Shown here piece by piece: positions 8,447-17,514 of a DNA stretch of 64,000 bases (position 1 is the first letter of the stretch; the number at the start of each line of letters is the position of its first letter). The notes beneath the pieces are model-generated. The model worked only from the letters and a program-made list of their open reading frames with translations. It did no database searches and was not told the origin of the DNA. The stretch lies in the NCBI GenBank assembly GCA_910585435.1, contig CAJUEJ010000006.1, forward strand, positions 62,001 to 126,000, in the 5' to 3' direction. Source of the stretch: an uncultured Hungatella sp. GTDB lineage: Bacteria; Bacillota; Clostridia; Lachnospirales; Lachnospiraceae. Position numbers and translations under genes: made by a program.

Positions 8447-10018
8447 TTACATGGACGGGGACGGCATAACCACTACCTGCATCCCGTCTGTCAAAGCCAT
8501 GGAAGGCGCCGAAACAATCTGCGTCCCCTCTGCCAGGGCACCCTCCTCCACCGGCGTTATCTCCATCTCAATGTCGCTTTCCACGCCGATATTCACAGGC
8601 ACCTTTTTCAGCACATTGTTCTCTATGGCAAACACATAGCTTCCTTCCCCGTCCTCCAGAACGGCTGTCATGGGAACCACCAGAACCTGCTGGGCCTCGT
8701 TGAGCACAATCTTGGCCCTGGCCGTGATTCCGGCGATAAGCTTGGTATCCCTGTCTTCAATCCGGATGGTAGTGGGAATCACACGTTCCGTGGAGCCGCC
8801 GCTGCTCTTCATCTCACCGGTGGGAGAGATGGCCGTCACGGTTCCCTTTACCGTGTCTCCGCCTAAGATATCGGCGCTGATCTCCACCTCCTGCCCTACG
8901 GCTACCTTGCCGATGGAGTATTCGCTGATCTCAATCTTCATCTCCAATACATCCAGATTCTCGATGATAAACATAGGCTTGTCGTCGTCAATCTTGTCTG
9001 CGAACCGGCCTACCTTTACATTGACACGGGTCACGGTCCCTGCAATGGGGCTTACCACCTGACAGTCCTCCAGCTGCTCCTTTTTCTTCTCCAGCTCAAA
9101 CTCCGCGTTCTTTATCTGAAGGCTGTAGGATTCATTGGCCACCGGCCTGCCGTCTACCAGAGTAAAATTCTTGATGGCCCGCTGTGCGTCATTCATCTGA
9201 TTCCTGGCTGTCTCCCACTCCACTTTTGACACGCTTCCTGCCTGGTACAGCACATTGGTGCGGTCATACTCGCCCCTGGCTGCCTCATAATCCTGAAGAG
9301 CCTTGGCATATCCGTTTTCCGCCTGAATCTGCTGCTCATTGTATGTAGTAACCGCCAGATCATAGGCGTTCTGGGCAATATCCACTTCCTTCTGAATATC
9401 GCTGGTATCAATCAGGGCCAGCAGCTGCCCCTTCTCCACCCGGTCTCCTTCCTTTATGAGAATCTCTGTCACCTCGGCGTGAAGGTTGGACACCACGTCC
9501 ACGCTGTCTGTTCCGGAGATGGGACCGCTGACCGTCAGATCCTCCGTGACGCTTCCCAGGGCCAGAGGCATGGCGGAAACCGGCATGGCGCCGCCCTCCT
9601 TCTTTCCTCCGAACACATTGACTGCAGCCACAACGGCCACCACCACAGCTCCCACGGTGAGAATCTTCCGCTTCCGGCTCCAGGCTCTCCAGTTAAAGAA
9701 TTTCCGCCTTCCAGCTTTTCCCTCTGCTCCTGAGCGCTCTGCCTTCTTGGCCTTTTTCTTCTTTTTCTTCTTCCCGGAGGTATCCTCCTTCATGAGAGCC
9801 TCCAGCTCTGCATCCAGCTGTGCGTCCTCTGCAATCCATGCCACTGCAGCCTCCGCCTCCTTCTGGGTTAAGTCTTCCTCCATAGGTTCCCCGGCTTCTC
9901 TCTGCCCCTCCGAAAATCCGTCTCCCAAAGCATCATCTATTCCGTCCTGCCCTGTCATCCCGGCAGCTTCTTCTATATTCTCCTTCTCCATCGCTTCCCT
10001 CTTTTCCTCCTGTGTCAT
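8447..10018 (-). CDS. MacA-like membrane-fusion protein (HlyD/RND-adaptor family)
   Basis: Adaptor that couples the ABC pump to the cell exterior. The 523-residue protein has an unusually long acidic cytoplasmic head (about 90 residues), a lysine run (KKKKKKKAKKAER), one membrane anchor (ILTVGAVVVAVVAAVNVF), and then the lipoyl/barrel-sandwich domain (VVSNLHAEVTEILIKEGDRV), an alpha-hairpin, and the beta-barrel/MP domains typical of MacA. GGAG eight bases upstream supports ATG 10018. First gene of the three-gene pump operon, controlled by the palindromic promoter region just upstream. Confidence 0.9.
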   Translation of the reverse strand: MTQEEKREAMEKENIEEAAGMTGQDGIDDALGDGFSEGQREAGEPMEEDLTQKEAEAAVAWIAEDAQLDAELEALMKEDTSGKKKKKKKAKKAERSGAEGKAGRRKFFNWRAWSRKRKILTVGAVVVAVVAAVNVFGGKKEGGAMPVSAMPLALGSVTEDLTVSGPISGTDSVDVVSNLHAEVTEILIKEGDRVEKGQLLALIDTSDIQKEVDIAQNAYDLAVTTYNEQQIQAENGYAKALQDYEAARGEYDRTNVLYQAGSVSKVEWETARNQMNDAQRAIKNFTLVDGRPVANESYSLQIKNAEFELEKKKEQLEDCQVVSPIAGTVTRVNVKVGRFADKIDDDKPMFIIENLDVLEMKIEISEYSIGKVAVGQEVEISADILGGDTVKGTVTAISPTGEMKSSGGSTERVIPTTIRIEDRDTKLIAGITARAKIVLNEAQQVLVVPMTAVLEDGEGSYVFAIENNVLKKVPVNIGVESDIEMEITPVEEGALAEGTQIVSAPSMALTDGMQVVVMPSPSM

Positions 10019-10092
10019 CTCTTAAGTCTCCTTTCTAAATCAGTTCAGCTATTTTTATAACGATTGGCCCAATAAATTATCTTCACTTTTTT

Positions 10093-10128
10093 ATTATATT
10101 TTCACTGTATTAACATTATTAATACAGT
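10093..10128 (-). promoter_or_regulatory. Promoter and palindromic operator of the MacAB-like operon
   Basis: On the minus strand a perfect -10 box TATAAT lies at 10098-10093. Just upstream, bases 10104-10128 form a perfect 10-bp inverted repeat (ACTGTATTAA, five-base centre, TTAATACAGT) that covers the likely -35 region. This is the layout of a repressor operator. No regulator gene lies in the operon, so the repressor (TetR, GntR or MarR type) must be encoded elsewhere. Confidence 0.6.
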
Positions 10129-10204
10129 TTAATACACTTATAAGGTTTTTTCAATAGTTTTTTCGTAAAATTTTGGAGAAGAGACCATGGCAGGGCAGAA
10201 GAAA

Positions 10205-10244
10205 AGATGGGCGGATCCGCCTCTTAAGACAGATCCGCCCATCT
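10205..10244 (-). terminator. Rho-independent terminator after the second Enzyme I gene
   Basis: Bases 10205-10217 and 10232-10244 form a 13-bp perfect stem. Read on the minus strand the stem is followed by TTTTCTTCT. The stem begins inside the stop codon of the Enzyme I gene (10243-10245), so it closes the long PTS operon and separates it from the MacAB-like operon. Confidence 0.85.
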
Positions 10245-11874
10245 ATTCTTCTGTAATATTCAGTTCCCTGACTTTTTTCCTTATTTTCAGCAGCATCGAC
10301 GGAGCTACTGAAAGCTCATCCAGGCCCATCCTTACAAATTCCTCTGTAAGCTCTGTATCTGCCCCCAGTTCTCCGCAGATACCGGCCCATATTCCATGCT
10401 TATGTGCATTGTCCGCCACCATCTGTATCATCCGCAATACCGCTTTATGATGGGGATTGTAAAAATCATCCAGATTTTCATTCTGACGGTCAACAGCTAA
10501 CGTGTACTGGGTAAGATCATTTGTGCCTATGCTGAAAAAGTCCACCAGCTCTGCCAGTTCATCACTTATCATAACTGCCGCCGGCGTCTCGATCATGATT
10601 CCCTGCTCCGGATATCTGTATGGAATTTTCGCGGCTTCCAGCTCCTGCCCTGCTTCCCTCCCGATCTCAAAAATCTGTTTAACCTCCTCCACCGCCGTGA
10701 TCATCGGATACATGACTGAAATATTCCCGAACACCGCCGCGCGGAACAGCGCCCGAAGCTGTGTTTTAAAAATATCCGGCTGCTTCAGGCAGATGCGGAT
10801 AGCACGGTATCCCATAGCCGGATTGTCCTCTTTTTCCAGATTAAAATAATCTGCCTGTTTATCCCCGCCTATATCCAGCGTGCGGATGATCACTTTTTTC
10901 CCGTCCATCCTCTGCGCCGCCTGCTTATATGCCTGAAACTGCTCCTCTTCCCCGGGAAAATCATCTCGTCCCAGATACAAAAATTCACTTCGGAATAAGC
11001 CGATGCCTTCTCCGTCATTCTCCAGCACCGTTTGGATATCATCCACGCTTCCGATATTGGCATACAGGCAAATGGATCTTCCGTCTATGGTTACTGTTTC
11101 TTTTCCCTTCAAATCCTCCAGAAGGTGAAGCTTCTCCTTTTCCTCCGCCATCCTTCTTTTTGCCTGTTGGCGCTGGCCGTCATCCGGTTGGAAGATTACG
11201 TTTCCCTCAAAGCCGTCCACAACAGCCTGCATTCCTGTATAAAGCCTTCCTAAATCCACAGGCACTCCCATCAGTGCCGGAATGTTCATCATACGGGCTA
11301 AAATTGCTGTATGAGAGTTAACCGAACCGTGTATGGTTACAAAACCAAGTATTTTTTCTTTGTCCATCCGGACCGTCTGGCTTGGACTTAAATCATCTGC
11401 CACAACAATCATGGGGCTGTCGAAAGACACCTCTGTCTCTGTGCGCCCTTCCAGGATACGGATCAGGCGGTTGGAAATGTCCTTTATATCCGCGGCCCTG
11501 GCCTTCATATACTCATCGTCCATGCCGGCAAACATCTCTGAAAAATTGTCCCCTGTAACTGCGGCTGCATATTCCCCGTTTACCATTTCCCTTTGAATCA
11601 TGCTGCGGACTGCTTCCAGAAAAACTTCATCCTCCAGCATCATCTGGTGTACCTGAAATATAACGGCACCAGATTCCCCCACTTCTTTTACTGCTTTTTC
11701 ATACAAAACCTGAAGCTGCTCCTTTGCCTGGATCACAGCTGTTCTGACCCGCTCAAATTCTGCCTCCGGATTATCTATGCTTCTCCTTCTCACCGGATCC
11801 GCCTGATTCTTCAGCACCATTATGGGGCCTGCTGTAATCCCTTTGTATACGGATTTTCCAAAAAACTGCATCAT
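10243..11874 (-). CDS. Second PTS Enzyme I, operon-specific
   Basis: A full-length Enzyme I (about 543 residues) with phospho-histidine His188 in GSVNSHTAI, barrel motifs GEGIGLFRSEFLYL, RTLDIGGDK and FFSIGTNDLTQY, and the active-site cysteine in GICGELGAD. It is clearly diverged from the ptsI product. ATG 11874 has GGAGAG upstream; longer in-frame readings run into the aldolase gene. No HPr or EIIA domain is fused to it, unlike E. coli PtsA. It closes the operon that holds a mannose-type PTS and sits beside an aldolase, the same pairing as E. coli ptsA-fsaB. Probably feeds phosphate to this PTS through the shared HPr. Confidence 0.93.
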   Translation of the reverse strand: MMQFFGKSVYKGITAGPIMVLKNQADPVRRRSIDNPEAEFERVRTAVIQAKEQLQVLYEKAVKEVGESGAVIFQVHQMMLEDEVFLEAVRSMIQREMVNGEYAAAVTGDNFSEMFAGMDDEYMKARAADIKDISNRLIRILEGRTETEVSFDSPMIVVADDLSPSQTVRMDKEKILGFVTIHGSVNSHTAILARMMNIPALMGVPVDLGRLYTGMQAVVDGFEGNVIFQPDDGQRQQAKRRMAEEKEKLHLLEDLKGKETVTIDGRSICLYANIGSVDDIQTVLENDGEGIGLFRSEFLYLGRDDFPGEEEQFQAYKQAAQRMDGKKVIIRTLDIGGDKQADYFNLEKEDNPAMGYRAIRICLKQPDIFKTQLRALFRAAVFGNISVMYPMITAVEEVKQIFEIGREAGQELEAAKIPYRYPEQGIMIETPAAVMISDELAELVDFFSIGTNDLTQYTLAVDRQNENLDDFYNPHHKAVLRMIQMVADNAHKHGIWAGICGELGADTELTEEFVRMGLDELSVAPSMLLKIRKKVRELNITEE

Positions 11875-11899
11875 ACTAGTTCTCTCCTGCTGCCCGGCC

Positions 11900-12604
11900 T
11901 TAAACAGGCCCAACGATTCTCTCTGGTAACGATTCTCCCACCAGCTTCTCTCCATACAGGCTGGCCCAGTCACTTTTAAAATCTTCCACTGCTTTTTTGA
12001 TATAAACGGCTTCAAACACTTCCTTAAGCATCTGGGGCTGTACGGTCACACAGTGGGCGCCTGCACAGATTGCCTTCTCCACCTGGAAAGGGTTCTTAAA
12101 GCTGGCGGCCAGAATCCGGCTATGGCAGTGATTTCTGTCAAAAACCTGGCGGATCCCGCCAATCACGTGCTCCGCCTCCATTCCCATCGCCTCCATCCGG
12201 TTGTAGTACGGTGCGATATACTCTGCATGGCATGCAGCCGCCATCATAGCCTGAAGCTGTGTGTACACCACTGTGGCTGTCACATGGATTCCCTGCCTGT
12301 GCAGCTCCTTCATGGCCAGAAAGCCTTCCGTGGTGGCCGGTATTTTAATATATACTTCTCTGTCCACCTTGGAACAGATTCTCTGTGCCTCTTTAACCAT
12401 CTCTTCTGCCGTATCCCCGACTGCCTGTACATGAAGGCTTCGCTCCGTTCCGATAATCTCCCGAATCGCCTTCAGATGGGTGACCAGATCCACATTCCCT
12501 TCTTTCTTTATAATACTGGGATTGCTGGTCACCCCGCAGATTGCAAAATGCTTATGGGCAAATCCTATGTCATCCAGATTGATGCTATCCAGCATAAAGT
12601 TCAT
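11900..12604 (-). CDS. Transaldolase-family aldolase, fructose-6-phosphate aldolase-like
   Basis: Small transaldolase-fold enzyme (234 residues) of the FSA/TalC type, which cleaves fructose 6-phosphate or a related ketose phosphate to dihydroxyacetone and an aldose phosphate through a Schiff base. The N-terminal block GVTSNPSIIKKEG and the lysine of YIKIPATTEG (Lys87) are the family markers. The start overlaps the M20 gene by 20 bp and the stop lies 25 bp before the Enzyme I start, so translation is probably coupled. Its place in a PTS operon suggests it makes the carbon-carbon cut in that pathway. Confidence 0.88.
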   Translation of the reverse strand: MNFMLDSINLDDIGFAHKHFAICGVTSNPSIIKKEGNVDLVTHLKAIREIIGTERSLHVQAVGDTAEEMVKEAQRICSKVDREVYIKIPATTEGFLAMKELHRQGIHVTATVVYTQLQAMMAAACHAEYIAPYYNRMEAMGMEAEHVIGGIRQVFDRNHCHSRILAASFKNPFQVEKAICAGAHCVTVQPQMLKEVFEAVYIKKAVEDFKSDWASLYGEKLVGESLPERIVGPV

Positions 12605-13910
12605 TTTCCCTTTTTCTCCTTATAAACTCTTCCTTTACCTTCCCAAGCCTTTCTTCATCATCAACCAGATCATATCCTGTGGCGGCAAGTACTTTTGCAG
12701 CAAACAGCATCCCTTTATGGCCGAACCCGGAGGCTGCAGCTGCTGTCACCGTCCAATGATGGCCGGGGGTATTGTCAATAAAACAGGTAGTTCCCAGCTC
12801 CACCGCCGGTATCTCCTGGCTTACGTCTGAAAAATCAGAGGAGCCTGGCTCTTCTTTGATCTTTCCATCCGGTTTTTCTATTCTTCTGTCCAGAATCCCC
12901 GGAAGCCCCAGAGGCTCTGCCAGGTGTCTTGCAAGGCTCATATCCTCCTCACTGAACTGGGGCGCTCCAATAAGCTTCATATTCTCATATACGATTTCTG
13001 AAAGTACGGAATTTATGATAGTCTCACTGCCGCTTGCAAGAAGCTTCTCTTCTGAATCTGTCTCTGTCATCAGGGCAGCTCCTCTGGCAATTTTCCGTAT
13101 TCTGTCCAGTACCTCATCTGCTGTCTTCCTTCTTCTGGCCCGTATAAAATACCATACGCCCCCATATTCCGGAACCACATTGGGCTTGTTTTGGAAATCC
13201 TCATAGGAATAGTGCATTCTCACATCTGTGCTTACATGCTCCCTCAGATAATTACAGCCCACATTCATCAGCTCACAGGCATCCAGAGCGCTTCTTCCCA
13301 GCTCCGGGCAGACAGACGCATGGGCCGGGCGGCCTCGGAAGAAAAATTTTACCGAATGCATAGCCTTATGCTGATATTCTCCGCAATGATTGGTCCTTCC
13401 GGGATGCCAGCATAAGGCGGCATCTAATTCCTTAAAATATCCTTCCTTCAAAAGCTGGTTTTTCCCATACAGGGTCTCCTCAGCCGGTGTTCCGTATACC
13501 ACCAGGGTCCCTTCTCGTCTCTCCTGTCCCATGGCATCTGCCAAAGCTGAGGCGGCTGCAGCTGCGGCTGCCCCCAGCAGATTGTGGCCGCAGCCATGTC
13601 CCGGCCCGTTGATTCCCCGGCTGTCCGGACATGCAGGCCAGGCCAGCTCCGGCAAAGCGTCATATTCTGCCAGAAAGCCGATCACAGGCTTCCCCTCTCC
13701 GTAAACTGCGCGGAAAGCAGTTTTCTGGCTTCCCAGGCCCCTTTCTGTCTGAAACCCTCTTTTTTCCAGATAGGAGCATAAGGCTTCCATAGAATGGTAT
13801 TCTTCTCCTGCCAGCTCTGCAAATACGTGAATGGAATCTGCTAAAGCCGTAATATCCTTTTCCCATTCCTCCAGCCTGGAAATCATGTATCTTTTCACAC
13901 GTTCCTTCAT
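12585..13910 (-). CDS. M20-family amidohydrolase (AbgB/aminoacylase-like)
   Basis: Metal-dependent amide hydrolase of 441 residues. Metal and catalytic signatures: GFLAEYDALPE, GPGHGCGHNLLGAAAA, VYGTPAEET and LCWHPGRTNH. The layout resembles AbgB (p-aminobenzoyl-glutamate hydrolase) and N-acyl-amino-acid hydrolases rather than DapE. No signal peptide, so it acts in the cytoplasm on an imported substrate. It overlaps the preceding gene by 4 bp and the aldolase by 20 bp. In this operon it probably removes an acyl, carbamoyl or amino-acid group from the PTS-imported compound; the substrate is unknown. Confidence 0.88.
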   Translation of the reverse strand: MKERVKRYMISRLEEWEKDITALADSIHVFAELAGEEYHSMEALCSYLEKRGFQTERGLGSQKTAFRAVYGEGKPVIGFLAEYDALPELAWPACPDSRGINGPGHGCGHNLLGAAAAAAASALADAMGQERREGTLVVYGTPAEETLYGKNQLLKEGYFKELDAALCWHPGRTNHCGEYQHKAMHSVKFFFRGRPAHASVCPELGRSALDACELMNVGCNYLREHVSTDVRMHYSYEDFQNKPNVVPEYGGVWYFIRARRRKTADEVLDRIRKIARGAALMTETDSEEKLLASGSETIINSVLSEIVYENMKLIGAPQFSEEDMSLARHLAEPLGLPGILDRRIEKPDGKIKEEPGSSDFSDVSQEIPAVELGTTCFIDNTPGHHWTVTAAAASGFGHKGMLFAAKVLAATGYDLVDDEERLGKVKEEFIRRKRENELYAG

Positions 13911-15826
13911 CCTGCACCTTCCCTTTGCAGACCGGCTGCCTCCTGTCCCTCTGCCTCATGAAATCTGGCTATGGTAAAATCTTCATACTCATAAGAATCT
14001 AAAACCGCAAGTGCCTCGTATCCAAAAAGGCCTGCATATTCTTTTCTGAAATCATCCAGAATCCTCTCCGCCCCTTTTCCCAGGGCCATGAGCAAAGCTT
14101 CCTTCATGGTGTGGTACAGGTGGGCCGTATGATACTCCCAGCTTTCCGTCACAAGATTTTTCAGTTCTTTCCGTCGTTTATCCAGCCATGCTTCATTTTC
14201 TTCATTCAGATCCGCCCCGCTCCATATGAAAGAACAATGCTTTAAATTCCGTGCATAGATTTCCGGCATTTCCAGGAACATGGCGTCATCAAACCCTTTT
14301 ACCAGGTTTGGATCTGCGAAATCACAGTAGTAATGCCCGTATTCCAGAAGCCCGTATTTCCTCCAGTCATTGATCCAGTGGCAATCTGTAACCATCGTTT
14401 TATGTACCGGAGATTTCTGAAGCGTAACCGATTCCATCTGTGTATCCTCCGGACACCATTCACAATAGGCTTTGTAGCTCAGCATATTAACCGGATCTCC
14501 GTAATAGTCACAGCGCTGCCTCATACGTTTTCCCCTCTGTCTGGCATAGCAAACGACCCCTACAGACAGCGCTTCTTCTGCCCCTCTCAGATGGCTTTTT
14601 ACTGTGTGTCTGGCAAGAAGCCCGAAGGCCGCTGCATGGTTAGGTATATCAAATTTTATGCCGTTTTCCCTTTTGTCAAGCTTCTTTCCATGCTCCGCAA
14701 CAATCTGATTGAGAAGATACACCTTATCTCCCAGCCGCTTCAGCTCTTCCTCCCCAATCCTTACATAGGGATAGGGATACAGCAGCTTTTTAACATAGGT
14801 TTCAATCGTAATATGGAATATCTGGGTGCTTTTTTCCAGCACGCCCCCTTTTGTTGCATGCTGCTTCGCCTCCTGGACAAGCACCTGCCTGTCCATCACC
14901 TGATGCTTCAGCAGATGCAGATGAAGCAGGGAATCCAGGATCCGGTCCCCGTCCTGTTTCGGAAGACCTGTGTCATAGTAAAAATCTCTGGTGCCCCGAT
15001 GCCACTCCTCTATAATCCTTCCTGTCAGGATGGACAGAGACGGAGGTAAGGCCCATTTATCACAGGGGTACTCCACTGTCGGCTTAAAACTGCTTATTTC
15101 CAGCAGATGAGCCCTCATAGCGCTGGCAATCTGCCGGTAATCCACGTCACAGCCAGATGCACATAAGGCATCTGCAATGGTAAAGATAAGCTCCGAAACA
15201 TTATGGACTGCCGTTGTACCTGCCAGCATTTCTGTGAGATGATCCGGGTGGACTGCCACCACACTGCCGAGAGGCCGGAAAAATTCCTGAAGCATCGCCT
15301 GATCTTCATATTCCCACGCCTTTCCCTCCGGATAGGTTACATAGGTGATTCCATCTGGTGCAGCATATAAGCTTCCAATCCTGTTTACCATATTTGGCAG
15401 AATGTTCACTACCTTTATGTCCTCTCCCAGCACATGCTTATACCACTGTCCCGCAGGTGCCGGAGGAAAAGCGAAGATAACCGGCAGCTTCCGGCACTCC
15501 TTCCGGCACTCCTCCACGTATTCCTTCACCTCATGCTCCACTACAGAGGCAGCTGCCGACGGAGGCGTAGCCAGCAAAATCAGATCCGGCCTGTTTTCTC
15601 TCAAGGCCTTTTTATTATCCCTAAGCAATATCTGAAAGGAGAATTTCTCCTGTTTTCTCACCAGCCCGTCTTCGTCCGCCGTCACCCCAAGGATCTGCCC
15701 GGATACTCCATCTCCAAGAAAATTGTGGTAGCAGTCCTCAATATACTCCATCAGATATCCAAAGCCTAAAATGGAAATATGGTAATCTTTATATGGTTTC
15801 TGTCTCAAAGCCTCCTCCATCCCCAA
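13907..15826 (-). CDS. Two-domain protein: ProC-like NAD(P)-binding reductase plus ATC-hydrolase-like C-terminal domain
   Basis: A 639-residue protein not recognised as a whole. The N-terminal half has a Rossmann glycine motif (ILGFGYLMEYIE), PDLILLATPP, and NILPNMVNRIGSLYAAPDG at the place where pyrroline-5-carboxylate reductases carry their MPN motif. The C-terminal third (from about residue 440) contains VTDCHWINDWRKYGL, YYCDFAD and a CSFIW block, resembling the L-2-amino-thiazoline-4-carboxylate hydrolase fold. The TTG at 15826 has GGAGG at good spacing; an ATG at 15820 is the alternative. Position between a SIS isomerase and an M20 hydrolase suggests reduction and ring-opening of a cyclic imine-like intermediate, which is inference. 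Confidence 0.6.
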   Translation of the reverse strand: MGMEEALRQKPYKDYHISILGFGYLMEYIEDCYHNFLGDGVSGQILGVTADEDGLVRKQEKFSFQILLRDNKKALRENRPDLILLATPPSAAASVVEHEVKEYVEECRKECRKLPVIFAFPPAPAGQWYKHVLGEDIKVVNILPNMVNRIGSLYAAPDGITYVTYPEGKAWEYEDQAMLQEFFRPLGSVVAVHPDHLTEMLAGTTAVHNVSELIFTIADALCASGCDVDYRQIASAMRAHLLEISSFKPTVEYPCDKWALPPSLSILTGRIIEEWHRGTRDFYYDTGLPKQDGDRILDSLLHLHLLKHQVMDRQVLVQEAKQHATKGGVLEKSTQIFHITIETYVKKLLYPYPYVRIGEEELKRLGDKVYLLNQIVAEHGKKLDKRENGIKFDIPNHAAAFGLLARHTVKSHLRGAEEALSVGVVCYARQRGKRMRQRCDYYGDPVNMLSYKAYCEWCPEDTQMESVTLQKSPVHKTMVTDCHWINDWRKYGLLEYGHYYCDFADPNLVKGFDDAMFLEMPEIYARNLKHCSFIWSGADLNEENEAWLDKRRKELKNLVTESWEYHTAHLYHTMKEALLMALGKGAERILDDFRKEYAGLFGYEALAVLDSYEYEDFTIARFHEAEGQEAAGLQREGAG

Positions 15827-15850
15827 AAAGCGCCTCCTTTCTGTTATCTT

Positions 15851-16393
15851 CTATTCCAGATTGTTATGATTCCGGTGAAGATCCGCTGTGGTCACATGCA
15901 GCTCTTCCATGGCATAGCCCCGCAGAAGATCACAGACCATGACCACCACATGGTAGAATGAGCCTCCCATCATATCCGGATGGCCTTTCTCCTCCTCCGG
16001 CCTTGGAATATAGATCTCATAATCTGCAAGCTGCCCGATGGAGGAATCTCTTTTTCCAGTGATAAGGCCAAGCTTTGCACCAAATTTTTTTGCCCTGGCG
16101 GCGATCACTTTCATGGTCTCTGTCTCTCCGGATCCGCTTCCTATCACCACCAGATCCCCTTCCTTTACAGCCGGCGTGGAAGCATCTCCCACAATATGGG
16201 TCCGCAGCCCCATCTGGGAACAGTCCATGGAAAGAACCCGGATGGTAAGGCCTGCTCTTCCCCAGCCTGCCACATAGATCCGGCTGGCATCCAGAATTGC
16301 CTGGGTCATGGCATCCAGCTCCCCCTGATCCACCTTCATCAAAATCTCCAGATCCTGACGTGCCATACGTTCTCTTTCTTTTACTCTGTCCAT
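15851..16393 (-). CDS. SIS-domain sugar-phosphate isomerase, 6-phospho-3-hexuloisomerase-like
   Basis: A 180-residue single SIS domain, the length of 6-phospho-3-hexuloisomerase (HxlB), which interconverts hexulose 6-phosphates. Signature blocks: IYVAGWGRAGL, the phosphate-binding IGSGSGETETM and AKKFGAKLGLITG. The catalytic region ends in HPDMMGGSFYH, close to the FE/H-rich end of HxlB. GGAGG precedes ATG 16393. No hexulose-phosphate synthase is nearby, so it is unlikely to be formaldehyde fixation; within the PTS operon it probably isomerises the phosphorylated sugar before aldol cleavage. Confidence 0.82.
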   Translation of the reverse strand: MDRVKERERMARQDLEILMKVDQGELDAMTQAILDASRIYVAGWGRAGLTIRVLSMDCSQMGLRTHIVGDASTPAVKEGDLVVIGSGSGETETMKVIAARAKKFGAKLGLITGKRDSSIGQLADYEIYIPRPEEEKGHPDMMGGSFYHVVVMVCDLLRGYAMEELHVTTADLHRNHNNLE

Positions 16394-16420
16394 ACTATAT
16401 CCTCCTCTTAGTATCCATCT

Positions 16421-17428
16421 TTAGATTTCATAACATGCTTCCGGAAAATAGATTCCCGCTTTCCTGCGGATCATCTCCATGGTTTCCAGCACAGCGATTC
16501 CCAATTCCTGCAGCTCTCTGTAATATTTGCGGGTATCCTTCTCCCATCCCCTGGAAGCCAGCCGATAAAAGCATTCTGCCTCATACCCCATAGCCGGAAT
16601 CTCCCTGCTGCGCTCCCCTACTACCTCTGTCTCGCCGCTCTGCCACTGAATCCATACTCTGCCTAAGGTCTCCACAGAATCTATGTGCAGAGTTCCCTTT
16701 GTCCCCATGATCACCGCATCATGAGAAGACGACCCTGATTTAGAATAGCTCAATACCACAGTCTTATCCGGATACTCAAATATCTGAGCCCCGGCTGCAT
16801 CTGCCCCTGTGCGCAGAAAGCTTGCCCTTGCGTCAATATTTTCCGGAATCCCGAAGAGATAGACGGCAGGATACACATTGTAAATTCCCATATCCATCAG
16901 TCCGCCGGCAGCCATGGCCGGGTTAAATATATTGGGGATATGCCCGGCGGCATAGCTGTCATATTTCGATGAGTATTTGGAATAGTCAAACAGCGCCAGA
17001 TGAATCTCTCCCAGCCGGCCCAGGGCTTCCTTTGCCAGTTTCATTTCCGGTGTGTAGATTCCTTTCAAAGCTTCCAGGAAAATGCACTGATTCTTTTCTC
17101 CTTTCTCATACAGAAGCTTCAGCTGTTCTGCTGTCACCACTGATGTCTTTTCACACAGCACATGTTTCCCGTGATCCATCAGATAAGCTGCCTGCCTGTA
17201 GTGGAACGCATTGGGGCTGGCAATATATACGCCGTCAAGCTCTCTATCCTCAGCCATCTGCTGCAGATCCGTGTAGACCCTGTGGATTCCATGTCCGGCT
17301 CCAAATTCCGCCCCTCTTCTATAGTCCCTGGAATACACGCCCCGGCAGTACAGATCCGGCGCCAGAACGGCTGCACTGTCTATAAATGTGTCCACAATCC
17401 ATCCTGTTCCAATGGTTGCAAAATTCAT
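16421..17428 (-). CDS. Gfo/Idh/MocA-family NAD(P)-dependent oxidoreductase
   Basis: Sugar or cyclitol dehydrogenase of about 335 residues. The Rossmann start is degenerate (FATIGTGWIVDTFI) and is followed by DGVYIASPNAFHYRQA and the family motif GKHVLCEK, then a central GGLMDMGIYNVYPAVYLFG block. ATG 17428 has GGGAGG seven bases upstream; the longer open frame runs into the end of the EIID gene and lacks family similarity. It is the first enzyme gene after the PTS components, so it is a candidate for the first oxidation or epimerisation of the imported sugar phosphate. Confidence 0.88.
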   Translation of the reverse strand: MNFATIGTGWIVDTFIDSAAVLAPDLYCRGVYSRDYRRGAEFGAGHGIHRVYTDLQQMAEDRELDGVYIASPNAFHYRQAAYLMDHGKHVLCEKTSVVTAEQLKLLYEKGEKNQCIFLEALKGIYTPEMKLAKEALGRLGEIHLALFDYSKYSSKYDSYAAGHIPNIFNPAMAAGGLMDMGIYNVYPAVYLFGIPENIDARASFLRTGADAAGAQIFEYPDKTVVLSYSKSGSSSHDAVIMGTKGTLHIDSVETLGRVWIQWQSGETEVVGERSREIPAMGYEAECFYRLASRGWEKDTRKYYRELQELGIAVLETMEMIRRKAGIYFPEACYEI

Positions 17429-17514
17429 ATAGTCCTCCCTGCTTCCCTGATGTATTCCCGGAGTCTCTCTGTGCCTGGTATTGTCAGATACAAAAGATAT
17501 TCCGGGCACACATC

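Noticed and set aside
15851..16393. Formaldehyde-fixing ribulose monophosphate pathway
   Set aside because: Only the hexuloisomerase-like half is present; there is no hexulose-6-phosphate synthase, and the neighbours are PTS and amidohydrolase genes.
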